This document shows positions 1 through 7,256 of a DNA stretch of 12,374 nt, in pieces. Numbering within the stretch: position 1 is the first letter of the stretch; every line of letters starts with the position of its first letter. Origin of the DNA: Methanobacteriota archaeon (GTDB lineage Archaea > Thermoplasmatota > Thermoplasmata > RBG-16-68-12); the NCBI GenBank assembly GCA_005878415.1, contig VBMM01000047.1:1131-13504 (forward strand), in the 5' to 3' direction. The notes beneath the pieces were generated by a model. It was not told the DNA's origin. It was given only the letters and a program-made list of their open reading frames with translations, and ran no database searches. A program made the position numbers and the translations under genes.

Positions 1-68
1 TAGCCGCGTCATCGACCCCCTGGAAGGGACTAAATACAAGACGCCCATAGGTTGGAAGCCGAGCCCTC

Positions 69-84
69 GAAGAAATGTTAATAG
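69..84 (+). promoter_or_regulatory. Possible archaeal TATA box before the RusA gene
   Basis: An A/T-rich patch (AAATGTTAATAG) stands out in GC-rich surroundings. A start site about 26 bases downstream (near 105) would give a short leader that includes the strong Shine-Dalgarno at 130-137. The assignment rests on position and composition only. Confidence 0.3.
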
Positions 85-129
85 GTCGCGAGACGTTGTC
101 GGCTCAGCGTCAGACGCCTCCGGTCCCTC

Positions 130-137
130 GGAGGTGA
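130..137 (+). promoter_or_regulatory. Strong ribosome binding site fixing the RusA start
   Basis: GGAGGTGA is a full match to the complement of the archaeal 16S rRNA 3' end. It lies 9 bases before the ATG at 147, which decides that start over the in-frame ATG at 180. An ATG at 140 is in another frame and is too close to the site to be used. Confidence 0.75.
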
Positions 138-146
138 GGATGGGAC

Positions 147-668
147 ATGGCGAGTCGACCGCCGAAAACGCACGCTCGGATGACGGCTGAGACGGCCCAC
201 GTACCACCAGCCCGCGCGTCCGTCCCTGATGCGGGCGGATTCCGCTCGGACGCCGTCATTACATTCCAGGTACATGGTCTCCCGATCCCGCAGGGCTCGG
301 CTCGGTCCTGGGTGGTCAACGGCAAGCCAGTGATCACGTCGGCGGCGAAGGGGCTCGCGACATGGAGACGCCTCGTCGCGGACGTCGCGCAGAGGTTCGC
401 CCCGACCGAGCCATGGCTAGGTCCCGTCGGAATCGAACTGCACTTCGGGATCCCGAAGCCGAAGTCCGCCCCGAAAAAACGGCGCGTGTGGCCGGACAAG
501 CGTCCGGACTTAGACAAACTTACCCGCGCAGTCTTAGATGCGCTCACGTACGTGGTCTTCGCGGACGACAGCCAGGTCGTCGAAATCGCCGCATCGAAAG
601 ACTACGGGCCACCGGGCGTCGTCGTCGAAGTGCGGAAAATCCCCGACCCTGACGTGCCGGTGTCATGA
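147..668 (+). CDS. RusA-family Holliday junction resolvase
   Basis: 173-residue protein matching RusA endodeoxyribonucleases, small dimeric enzymes that cut four-way DNA junctions using Mg2+. The core starts near residue 37 with ITFQVHGLPIPQGSARS, the usual first strand and basic loop. The catalytic signature is PDLDKL at 120-125 (D121 and D123), followed by DALTYVVFADDSQV at 131-144, whose D140/D141 supplies the third carboxylate. R127 sits where RusA has a functional lysine. The first 36 residues are extra compared with the compact family members of about 120 residues. RusA is typically carried by phages and integrated elements, while archaeal chromosomes normally use Hjc, so an acquired or proviral origin is inferred. 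Codon third positions are less strictly G/C than in the following genes, which agrees. No integrase or other viral gene is visible here. The family assignment is secure; whether the gene is used by the host is not known. Confidence 0.88.
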   Translation: MASRPPKTHARMTAETAHVPPARASVPDAGGFRSDAVITFQVHGLPIPQGSARSWVVNGKPVITSAAKGLATWRRLVADVAQRFAPTEPWLGPVGIELHFGIPKPKSAPKKRRVWPDKRPDLDKLTRAVLDALTYVVFADDSQVVEIAASKDYGPPGVVVEVRKIPDPDVPVS

Positions 669-799
669 GCCATGGCGGCGCTGCTTCAAGGCCGACGCTT
701 CGGAATTAGCTAAAGACACGGCCATCGATTCGGCTTATCAATCTCGATAATGCGGTACATCTCTCGGGCCAAGCCTTTTCTACGGTCATCGTACCTTAT

Positions 800-3073
800 G
801 TGCTAGCGATCGGACTGCTGGTTTTCCTGGTCGCGCCGATGACTTTCAGCGCGAACGCGGACCGCGTGACGAAGCCGGCGAGTTCCGATACGCCGGAGTA
901 CGCCGTGATCCAGTTCACGGACCCGGCGGTGTCCACGTATAACGGAGGCATTCCCGGCTACCTGAAGACGAAACCGGACGCGGGCAAGCACCTGAACGCG
1001 CACGATCCGGCGCCGCAGGCGTATGCGAACTTCCTCGCGAACTCGCACGCGAACTTCCGGGCCTGGATGCATTCGAACGTCGCGCAAGTCGAGGTCCTCG
1101 CAGAGTACTCGTACGTCCTCAACGGCATGGCGGTCCAGCTGAACGGCGTCGCGCCGGACACCCTGAAGGGAGGCCCCGGCGTGAACGACGTCGTCACGGA
1201 TTGGCTCTACAAACCCTCGATGGACGTCTCGTTGCCGTTGATCCACGCGCCCGCGGTCTGGGCCGGCCTGGGGGTCGACCTCACCGGGACGCCGGATTAT
1301 GGCGATCTCGCCGCGATCAAGGTCGGCGTGGTCGATACGGGCATCCTCGACACGCATCCGTTCATCTCGAGCTGCCGCGCGAGCAACCCCGTCGTGCACC
1401 GAGGACTCTTCTTCAGCGGCCTTCCGTTCGGGACGGCGATCGTGGCCACCCACGGGACGCACGTCGCCGGGACGATCGGCGGCTGCAAGATCGAAGGCCC
1501 CGTCAAGGTCGGAGACACGATGCTCGACCTCGCACCCGCGGGGGCGAACACGATGGGCTTCCTCAGCGGCGTCGCGCCCGGCGTGACCCTGTACGACTAC
1601 GACGTCTTCCCCGGGATGGGGGTCGGCTTCTACCAGAAGGGCGGGAGCGCCTTCAGCCATGACATCCTCGAGGCGGTCGAGCAGGCCGTCATCGACGGGA
1701 TGGACGTCATCAACCTGAGCATCGGAGGCGGCGTCCAAGGTCCGCATGACCTCCTGGCGGACGCCCTCAACGCAGCGGTCGACGCGGGCGTCGTCGCGGC
1801 GGTCGCGGCGGGCAACTCGGGACCCGGCACGATGACAATCGAATCTCCCGGATCCGCGGCGAACGTCATCACGGCCGGCGCCAGCACCGACCCGCACTAC
1901 ATGGGCATCACGGTGACGCTCGGCGGCTCGACGATCGGCGCGGCGATCGGCCAGTTCAAGAACTACAATCCCGCGGTCACCGCGCACCTCGCGGTCGCGA
2001 CGCCCGCGCAGGGCTGCACCGCGATCACGAACGACGTCAGCGGCAAGATCGCGGTCATCAACCGCGGCACGTGCACGTTCGGCACGAAGATCCAGAACGC
2101 CCAGGACGCGGGCGCCGTCGGCGCCCTCATCATCAACAACGTCCTCGGGGACCCGACCGCGATGGGGGCCGACGGGATCCATCACCCGACGATCCCCGCC
2201 GCCATGGTGTCCAACCCGGACGGCGCGACCCTCAAGGCGAACGACGGAGCCGAGGTCACGGTCGATGGCACGACGATCGTCGAGGTCGTGACGTCGAACG
2301 CGGACTTCCTCGCCGGCTTCTCGAGCCGCGGGCCGACGCCGTACACGTTCTTGATCAAGCCGGACATCACGGCGCCGGGCGTCAACGTGCTCTCCAGCGT
2401 CTTCAACGCGGACTACGAACCGGAGTATGCATTCTTCTCCGGGACGTCGATGGCGACGCCGCACACGGCGGGCTCCGCCGCGCTGCTCTTGGCCTCCCAC
2501 CCCGGCTGGTCGCCCCAGCAGGTGAAGTCGGCCCTGGTCAACACCGCGGACAGGCCGGTGAAGAATCCGGCCCCGCCCGGCAACCCGCTGACGAGTCCAC
2601 TCTCCCGCGGGGGAGGACGGATTAACGTCGCGTCCGCGGACGGTACGCCCGCGACCCTGTCTCCGTCGTCCGTGAGCTTCGGGGTCTCGACCGGCGGCAA
2701 ACCCGTGAATGGCGAGATGTCCGTCGTCTTCCGTGACGAGACCGGCGGCGCGCTGACGTGCGCCCTCAGCGTAACCCAAGCCCAGTCCGGGACGAAATGG
2801 GTCGCTGTGAGCCCCGCAAGCCTAAGCATCGCGGCGGGTGGCATGGCGACGGCGACGGTGACGCTGAGCGGCGGCCAGACGATCGCGTCGGGCTTCTTCT
2901 TCGGGGACGTCGTCGCGGTGTGCGGCGGCACGACCTTGCGCGCGCCCTGGTTCGTCGGGGTGCAGCGCTCGAACGGCGGCCTGAACGGAAACCTCCGCGG
3001 GGGCCTGTCGGACGACGAAGCGATCCCGGCCGACCTCGTCGCCGAGATGACCGGCGTCGAACCCTACCTTTAG
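800..3073 (+). CDS. Secreted subtilisin-family (S8) serine protease with PA domain
   Basis: 757-residue subtilase. Visible in order: a hydrophobic export signal (residues 1-20, ending near ANA); an I9-like propeptide region (about 33-120); then the S8 catalytic domain with Asp179 in VGVVDTG, His218 in THGTHVAG, oxyanion Asn339 in AAGNSGPG and Ser550 in SGTSMATPH. A protease-associated (PA) domain is inserted at about 395-495, with CTFGTKIQNAQDAGAVGA typical of it, as in lactocepin and plant subtilases. After about 615 comes a beta-sandwich (Fn3-like) domain. There is no C-terminal membrane anchor, so it is probably released outside the cell to degrade proteins or peptides. The GTG at 800 is the only reasonable start in frame, but the resulting signal peptide has no basic n-region. 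A one-base shift would join it to an upstream ATG at 750 that supplies one (see findings). The gene ends in a stem-loop facing the next gene. Confidence 0.93.
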   Translation: MLAIGLLVFLVAPMTFSANADRVTKPASSDTPEYAVIQFTDPAVSTYNGGIPGYLKTKPDAGKHLNAHDPAPQAYANFLANSHANFRAWMHSNVAQVEVLAEYSYVLNGMAVQLNGVAPDTLKGGPGVNDVVTDWLYKPSMDVSLPLIHAPAVWAGLGVDLTGTPDYGDLAAIKVGVVDTGILDTHPFISSCRASNPVVHRGLFFSGLPFGTAIVATHGTHVAGTIGGCKIEGPVKVGDTMLDLAPAGANTMGFLSGVAPGVTLYDYDVFPGMGVGFYQKGGSAFSHDILEAVEQAVIDGMDVINLSIGGGVQGPHDLLADALNAAVDAGVVAAVAAGNSGPGTMTIESPGSAANVITAGASTDPHYMGITVTLGGSTIGAAIGQFKNYNPAVTAHLAVATPAQGCTAITNDVSGKIAVINRGTCTFGTKIQNAQDAGAVGALIINNVLGDPTAMGADGIHHPTIPAAMVSNPDGATLKANDGAEVTVDGTTIVEVVTSNADFLAGFSSRGPTPYTFLIKPDITAPGVNVLSSVFNADYEPEYAFFSGTSMATPHTAGSAALLLASHPGWSPQQVKSALVNTADRPVKNPAPPGNPLTSPLSRGGGRINVASADGTPATLSPSSVSFGVSTGGKPVNGEMSVVFRDETGGALTCALSVTQAQSGTKWVAVSPASLSIAAGGMATATVTLSGGQTIASGFFFGDVVAVCGGTTLRAPWFVGVQRSNGGLNGNLRGGLSDDEAIPADLVAEMTGVEPYL

Positions 3074-3084
3074 GAACGCAGAAC

Positions 3085-3106
3085 GGCGGTCCCTCCAGGG
3101 GCCGCC
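3085..3106. terminator. Stem-loop between convergent genes
   Basis: A 9-bp stem (GGCGGTCCC against GGGGCCGCC, with one G-T pair) closes a 4-base TCCA loop. It begins 12 bases after the protease stop and lies 34 bases beyond the stop of the opposite-strand gene. A pyrimidine-rich run with some T (to about 3118) follows on the plus strand. It may end transcription or stabilise the 3' ends in both directions. Archaeal terminators often need only a T-run, so its role is inferred. Confidence 0.5.
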
Positions 3107-3139
3107 CCCTTCATTTCTTGAGCCCGTTGACGTCGAGTG

Positions 3140-4594
3140 CTACGGGGGCGAGATCGGAGGTTCCGTCGGAGACGGCTCTTCGGAAGGCGCCTCGTGTTCC
3201 GGTTTCGGTTCGGTGCCGGACGTTTCTTGCGGGTGAGCGGAGGGTTCTTCCGTTCCGGAACCGACCTTGCCACCTTCCTCTTCCTCGTCCTTCCGCCGCT
3301 TCCACCACAGGAAGAACAAGAGGAGCCCCGCCGCCACCGCCACGATGATGGCGATTAGCCACCACGGGAACGCGCTCGGGACGAAGGTGAAAGTCACGCT
3401 CGCGCTCTGGACGTTCCCTGCCCGGTCGTAGGCTCGCACCGTGACGGTGTGGTCCCCGCTTCCGAGATCGCCGAACGAGGCGGACGGGGTCGCTCCGGTG
3501 CTCTGGAACGCTCCCCCGTCGACGCTCACCTCGTAATGGTCGATGCCCGAGAGCGAGTCGGACGCGTTCCACGTGACCATCGCCGTTCCTTCGAGCGTCG
3601 CGCCGGCCGCTGGAGAGGTGACCGTGAGCGTCGGGGCGGTCGTGTCGATCGTCATCGATGCGTCCGCGGTCGCGGGGGGCGCCTCCGCATTCCCGGCGCG
3701 GTCGACCGCGATCGTGTAGAATTCGTAGTAGCCGTCTCCCGAGGCGAACGTTACGTCGAACGGGATCGATCGCGTGATCCATTGGCCGAGCGGGTCGGAG
3801 GGGGTCGTGTACAGGGTGAAGTTCCCGGACGTCCCGGGCCGGTACCAGAGTTCCGCGTAGGCCACGCCGCTCGCGTTCGCGTTGTCTTGCGCGGTGTACG
3901 CGATCGGGGCCGGCAAGCCATTGGTTAGCGCCGGCAGGCTGGAGACGCTCGACGTGGGCGGGGTGCTCTCCGAGCCCGTCAAGACGACGTCGTCCACATA
4001 GGCGCCCTCGAAGCCGTGGTTCGCGCTGTCGCTGTGGAAGCGGATGATCAGGCGCTCGACATTCGTGGGTACCGCGACCGACGCCAGGTCGAATTTGTTG
4101 CCGGTGCCGCCCGTGTTGTTGAAGATCGGGAACTGCGTGCCGCCCGCCTCGTACCACGCCTGGATCCAGTCGCCGCCACCGCTCTCGGTGTGCGAGTAAT
4201 AGTAGAAGGAGAGCGTGAGGCTCACAAACCCGTTCGCGCTCAGGTTAACGATCAAGTCCGCCTGCATCTCGTCGTCGTACAGGTGGACGTCCGAGTTGTT
4301 CTGACCGCCGACCGATTGGGTTCCGACTTCCGCGCACCACGCGCTGAAGTTGCCGCCGTGGACCCGGTAGCTCGAGATCCCCCAGGTGTCAATGCCCGCC
4401 AGCGGGTTCGTGTCCCGGACCTCCCAGCTCGGGGAGATCTGCCCGCTCTCGAAGTCTTCGCTGAAGACGATGGCGGTGCCCGCGGAGGCGCGCAGCGGCA
4501 CCGCAATTAGGGCGATGCCAGCGAGGAGCAGGACGGTCATCGCGATCGCGAGCGGACGGAATCGACGGGAGCGGTCCATGGAGGGCCTCGACAC
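3140..4594 (-). CDS. Membrane-anchored surface protein with jelly-roll and Ig-like domains
   Basis: 484 residues. Basic N-terminus and signal peptide (about 8-39, hydrophobic MTVLLLAGIALIAV). Residues about 43-205 look like a MAM/CUB-type beta-sandwich as found in secreted peptidases and adhesins, beginning FSEDFESG and ending GAYVDDVVLTG. Two Ig-like (Big-type) repeats follow, about 210-315 and 317-405, each with the D-x-A-G-N turn near its end (VDRAGN, YDRAGN). A single TM helix (about 409-431, WWLIAIIVAVAAGLLLFFLWW) is followed by a KRRK stop-transfer and a 50-residue acidic, proline-rich cytoplasmic tail. The large domain therefore faces outward. No catalytic motif is seen, so adhesion, binding or surface scaffolding is likely; the ligand is unknown. 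The GTG at 4594 is preceded 6 bases upstream by GGGTGA, which favours it over the in-frame ATG at 4579. It converges on the protease gene. Confidence 0.85.
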   Translation of the reverse strand: MSRPSMDRSRRFRPLAIAMTVLLLAGIALIAVPLRASAGTAIVFSEDFESGQISPSWEVRDTNPLAGIDTWGISSYRVHGGNFSAWCAEVGTQSVGGQNNSDVHLYDDEMQADLIVNLSANGFVSLTLSFYYYSHTESGGGDWIQAWYEAGGTQFPIFNNTGGTGNKFDLASVAVPTNVERLIIRFHSDSANHGFEGAYVDDVVLTGSESTPPTSSVSSLPALTNGLPAPIAYTAQDNANASGVAYAELWYRPGTSGNFTLYTTPSDPLGQWITRSIPFDVTFASGDGYYEFYTIAVDRAGNAEAPPATADASMTIDTTAPTLTVTSPAAGATLEGTAMVTWNASDSLSGIDHYEVSVDGGAFQSTGATPSASFGDLGSGDHTVTVRAYDRAGNVQSASVTFTFVPSAFPWWLIAIIVAVAAGLLLFFLWWKRRKDEEEEGGKVGSGTEEPSAHPQETSGTEPKPEHEAPSEEPSPTEPPISPP

Positions 4595-4685
4595 GTGGTT
4601 TCACCCTTCCCGGTCTAAAGGCGTTATGGACCCGGTATCACGGCTGATTTCGTCGCCCCGAGGCTTACGGAATCGCCGCGCGCGT

Positions 4686-4750
4686 GCGTTTCAGCACTCA
4701 TAGGGGTCGTCACGACAGGCGTCGGCTGACCCTCTTGTCATCATGAACGC
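4686..4750 (-). ncRNA. Candidate archaeal C/D box guide sRNA
   Basis: Read on the minus strand, all parts of an archaeal C/D sRNA are in order. A 5-bp terminal stem (GCGTT at 4750-4746 with AACGC at 4690-4686) closes it. Then come box C ATGATGA (4744-4738), a 12-base guide CAAGAGGGTCAG, box D' CCGA (4725-4722, one base off CTGA), an 8-base spacer, box C' GTGACGA (4713-4707, one base off consensus), a 12-base guide CCCCTATGAGTG and a perfect box D CTGA (4694-4691). The two 12-base C-D' and C'-D spacings are those required by the archaeal L7Ae/Nop5/fibrillarin particle, which 2'-O-methylates the base paired to the fifth guide position before D or D'. It lies upstream of the surface-protein gene on the same strand. 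No clear promoter of its own was assigned. Expression is not shown by sequence alone. Confidence 0.72.
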
Positions 4751-4783
4751 GGCCACACCATCGCGGTGGTCCTAGAAAATCGT

Positions 4784-4840
4784 TGTCGCCCCGGGCGCGG
4801 GTTGACCTTGTTCGAGGTTGACCCCGGTCGCACGGCGACA
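4784..4840. repeat. Nested inverted repeats enclosing a direct repeat
   Basis: TGTCGCC (4784-4790) pairs with GGCGACA (4834-4840). Just inside, CCGGG (4791-4795) can pair with CCCGG (4822-4826), and at the centre ACCT can pair with AGGT. The interior also contains GGTTGACC twice (4800-4807 and 4816-4823), 16 bases apart. It could be a structured RNA, a cruciform or a two-site operator for a neighbouring promoter. Function is unknown. Confidence 0.35.
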
Positions 4841-4908
4841 GTTCCTTCGTGCCGCCTCAACGATTCGATCGGGACCTGGATTTTGTTTCATGGAGTAGAA
4901 TCTCACGG

Positions 4909-4928
4909 TAAGTTTCTTAACGTGATAA
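4909..4928 (+). promoter_or_regulatory. Probable promoter of the coiled-coil gene
   Basis: The A/T-rich patch TTTCTTAAC and neighbouring GATAAC lie about 25-35 bases before the ATG at 4947, the spacing expected for a TATA box of a leaderless or nearly leaderless transcript. There is no Shine-Dalgarno before this ATG, which agrees with leaderless translation. Confidence 0.4.
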
Positions 4929-4946
4929 CAATCTTGGGCGCGCGCC

Positions 4947-7241
4947 ATGGAGGTCCCTCCCGGTCGAGTGGAACGAATCGCCGACGGGGGGGCCGCGACG
5001 ATCCGGTCGATCCTCGAGGAGCTCCGGGCGATGAAGTTCAACGGGCTCCTCAAGACGTCCGTATTCCGGGGCGACGTGCCCTCCGAGGGGGTGCTCGTCC
5101 TCCGGGACGGCGACGGCGTCCTCGCGGAGCACCGATCGTCCGTGGACCTCGCCGGCCGACCGGCGGTGCCGGAGATCCTCAAGGACGCGACGAGTTCGAG
5201 GGCCCAACTCGAGGTGCGCACCTACGACTACGGCCACTCCTCGATCAGCATCGAGCAGCTGCAGCGTAGCTACCCCGACGCCTCCGTGGACGGCATCGGC
5301 GACTCGGACGCGCTCCTCACGCAGGTCGCCGCAGCGGAAGCCGCCGAGCGCGAGGCGTACACCCGGGATCTCGATGTCCGACGGGACCAGGAGAAGAGTC
5401 TCATCGAGCGGGAAGAGGAGCTCTACCGCCGGAAGTGGGAGCTGGAGCAGGAGTCTCAACGAAGCGGGCTGAGGCAGCGGGAACTCGACGCTCTGCGCTC
5501 CGAGCTTGCCGCGGTCAAGGAGGCGAGCGCGTTGATCATGCAGAGGCTCGAAGCGCGCAACGCGTCCGAATCCGTGGAGGTCGAATCGCAGAAGAAGCTC
5601 CTCGCGATGGAATCGAGCAGGGCAAGGGCCGAGGTCGAGGCCCAGAGGAAGGGTCTCGCGGATCGGGAGTCGCGGGCCGCATCCATCGAACGGGAGCTCG
5701 CGGTCCGGGAGACCGCCTTGCACGATCGCGAGGCCGCACTCGATTCACGCGACGGTTCCTTCGATCGCGAACGGAAACAGGCGAACGAGCTCTACAGCAG
5801 CCTCCAAGAGGAGACCGAGAAGATCACGGAGGCTCGCAAGCTATTCGACGCACGCCTGGCAGAGGCGGAGCAACGGGAGCGGGAGCTGAACCTTCGGGAG
5901 CAGTCGTCCCGCGAGTGGGAGGGGAAACTTCGCGATCACGACGCGTCCCTCGCGGAGCGGGAGGCCGCGCTGGTCGACCGAGAGAAGACGGTCGCGAACC
6001 GGCTCAAAGACCTCGACGGCCAAGCGGCCAAACTGCGCGCAGAGGCGGCGAAAGTCGACAAGCACGCGGAGGCGGTCGAGGCCGAAGACGCGGGCCTCGA
6101 CGACCGACGCGACGAACTCGGGCGGGCGACGAAGCGGATGCGGCAAGTGGCGAAGGACCTCACGACGAGGGATCGAAAAGTCGCCGCCGAGGAGCGGGAG
6201 GCGCGCGAACGACAGGTGGACGTTCGACGCCGGCAGCGGCAGATCGCGGCGCATGCCAAGGAACTCGAGCGGCGCGAACGACAGATCGCCCAGGTCGAGG
6301 AGGACCTCTCCGCCAACCGCAACCGCCTCAAAGATCATGCCCTCAAGCTTCTCCGCGCCGAGCGCGCGGCCCAGGAGCGCTTGCGTTCGAGTGATTCCCT
6401 CGAGCGCGACCTCGCGAAACGGGAGGCCGCGGTGAAACGGCACGAGGCAGCCCTGACGAAAGGCGAGCGATCCTCGGAGGCCACGGCCGCGAAGCTCGTC
6501 GAACGCTCCGATGCGCTCGAGGTCGCCCAGGAGGATCTCCGATCCCAGCGCACGGCGATGGAGCAGGAGGCACACGTCAACCGTTCCGAACTCGAGCGGC
6601 GGGAACGGGACGTTGCGGCGAAGGAGCGCGCCCTCGCCGTGGAATCCGACTCGTTGGAATCCCTCCGCGCCACCCTCGAAGAACAGGAGACGGCTTTCTT
6701 GTCGGACCTCCAGGATATCGAGTCGCGCAAAGCCGCGTTGGAAAAGGCCGAGGCCGACATCGAGCAGGACAAGGCGAAACTCGAGAAGCGGGATGACGCG
6801 ATCGCGCGGCGCGAGGCGAAGGCGAACGAGGATCAGCGGAGGAAGCTCGCGACAATCGACGCACGTGAGGCGGAGGTTGAGGAACTCGCAGCGTCCGCAC
6901 AAGGGAGCGAGCAGACGTTGAAGCGACGGGCCGCCGAACTGGACAATCAGGAGGCGGCGCTCCAGGAACGGGAGGCGCGCCTGGACGCCGAGGCGAAGCG
7001 TCGCGAGGCGGCCGCTGCGGCACAGCGCAAGGCGCTCGAGGATCGGGGAGCGAAGCTCGCCGAACAACGGGATCGACTCAACGCCGACCGGGCGACCGCG
7101 ACCGCGGCTCGCTCGGAACTGAAGGCGCGCGAGGCGAAGGCGAAGGAGCGCGAGGCGCGCGCGGCGAAGGCCGAGGCGGAACTCGAACGACGGAAGCGGG
7201 AGATCTCGCGGATCAAGGAAGGGCTGAAGCGCATGCGGTAG
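4947..7241 (+). CDS. Long coiled-coil protein with small N-terminal domain
   Basis: 764 residues. Residues 1 to about 115 form a compact domain: a helix (IRSILEELRAMKF), then NGLLKTSV and EGVLVLRDGDGVLAE, resembling the archaeal/bacterial DUF4388/DUF2226 type of small sensor-like domain (similarity by eye). From about 121 to the end the chain is almost entirely charged helix, rich in Glu-Arg-Glu motifs (EREAALVDRE and similar). Between residues 334 and 543 thirty heptads run without a break, and 26 of them carry L, V, I or M at the same position. There is no Walker A or B motif, so it is not an SMC or Rad50 ATPase, and no membrane segment. A fibre up to roughly 95 nm long is possible if it stays helical. 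The role is unknown; scaffold, cytoskeletal or chromosome-associated functions are possible. The next gene follows 15 bases later, so both are probably in one operon. Confidence 0.87.
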   Translation: MEVPPGRVERIADGGAATIRSILEELRAMKFNGLLKTSVFRGDVPSEGVLVLRDGDGVLAEHRSSVDLAGRPAVPEILKDATSSRAQLEVRTYDYGHSSISIEQLQRSYPDASVDGIGDSDALLTQVAAAEAAEREAYTRDLDVRRDQEKSLIEREEELYRRKWELEQESQRSGLRQRELDALRSELAAVKEASALIMQRLEARNASESVEVESQKKLLAMESSRARAEVEAQRKGLADRESRAASIERELAVRETALHDREAALDSRDGSFDRERKQANELYSSLQEETEKITEARKLFDARLAEAEQRERELNLREQSSREWEGKLRDHDASLAEREAALVDREKTVANRLKDLDGQAAKLRAEAAKVDKHAEAVEAEDAGLDDRRDELGRATKRMRQVAKDLTTRDRKVAAEEREARERQVDVRRRQRQIAAHAKELERRERQIAQVEEDLSANRNRLKDHALKLLRAERAAQERLRSSDSLERDLAKREAAVKRHEAALTKGERSSEATAAKLVERSDALEVAQEDLRSQRTAMEQEAHVNRSELERRERDVAAKERALAVESDSLESLRATLEEQETAFLSDLQDIESRKAALEKAEADIEQDKAKLEKRDDAIARREAKANEDQRRKLATIDAREAEVEELAASAQGSEQTLKRRAAELDNQEAALQEREARLDAEAKRREAAAAAQRKALEDRGAKLAEQRDRLNADRATATAARSELKAREAKAKEREARAAKAEAELERRKREISRIKEGLKRMR

Positions 7242-7256
7242 CGAGGGGGACTGGAC

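Larger units (their letters stand above)
2..190 (+). other. Open frame at left edge, possible 3' end of an upstream gene
   Basis: The second forward frame is open from the window edge to a TGA at 188-190, about 62 codons, and would overlap the start of the RusA gene by some 40 bases. The first nine or so codons mostly end in G or C, as in the genes here, but this preference then fades. The first residues include VIDPLEGTKY, which loosely recalls the D-P-x-D/E-G-T metal-binding motif of inositol monophosphatases, but what follows does not continue like that family. It may be the tail of a truncated gene or only chance openness in GC-rich DNA. Confidence 0.2.
4595..4946. other. Divergent intergenic region of about 350 bases
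   Basis: The only long non-coding stretch in the window. It separates the minus-strand surface protein from the plus-strand coiled-coil gene. It holds promoter-like A/T patches for the minus gene (CTTTAGA read on the minus strand, about 4614-4620), a strong C/D box sRNA candidate on the minus strand (4686-4750), a nested inverted-repeat structure with a direct repeat (4784-4840), and an A/T patch before the plus gene (about 4909-4928). No protein-coding signal is seen in either strand. Confidence 0.7.

Noticed and set aside
2..60. VIDPLEGT as evidence of an inositol monophosphatase gene end
   Set aside because: Only the short metal-motif resemblance is present. The residues after it do not follow the family, and the motif lies in the N-terminal half of real family members, so a stop 50 codons later does not fit.
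803..2779. 658-codon open frame antisense to the protease gene
   Set aside because: Arg/Asp/Val-rich translation with no domain sense; the sense strand carries a complete catalytic set for S8. It arises from strong G/C third-position bias.
4800..4830. tRNA T-arm-like sequence (GTTCGAGGTTGAC)
   Set aside because: No acceptor stem, anticodon arm or D arm can be placed around it on either strand.
4947..7241. SMC/Rad50-like ATPase
   Set aside because: No Walker A, Walker B or ABC signature at either end and no hinge; only the coiled-coil resemblance is left.
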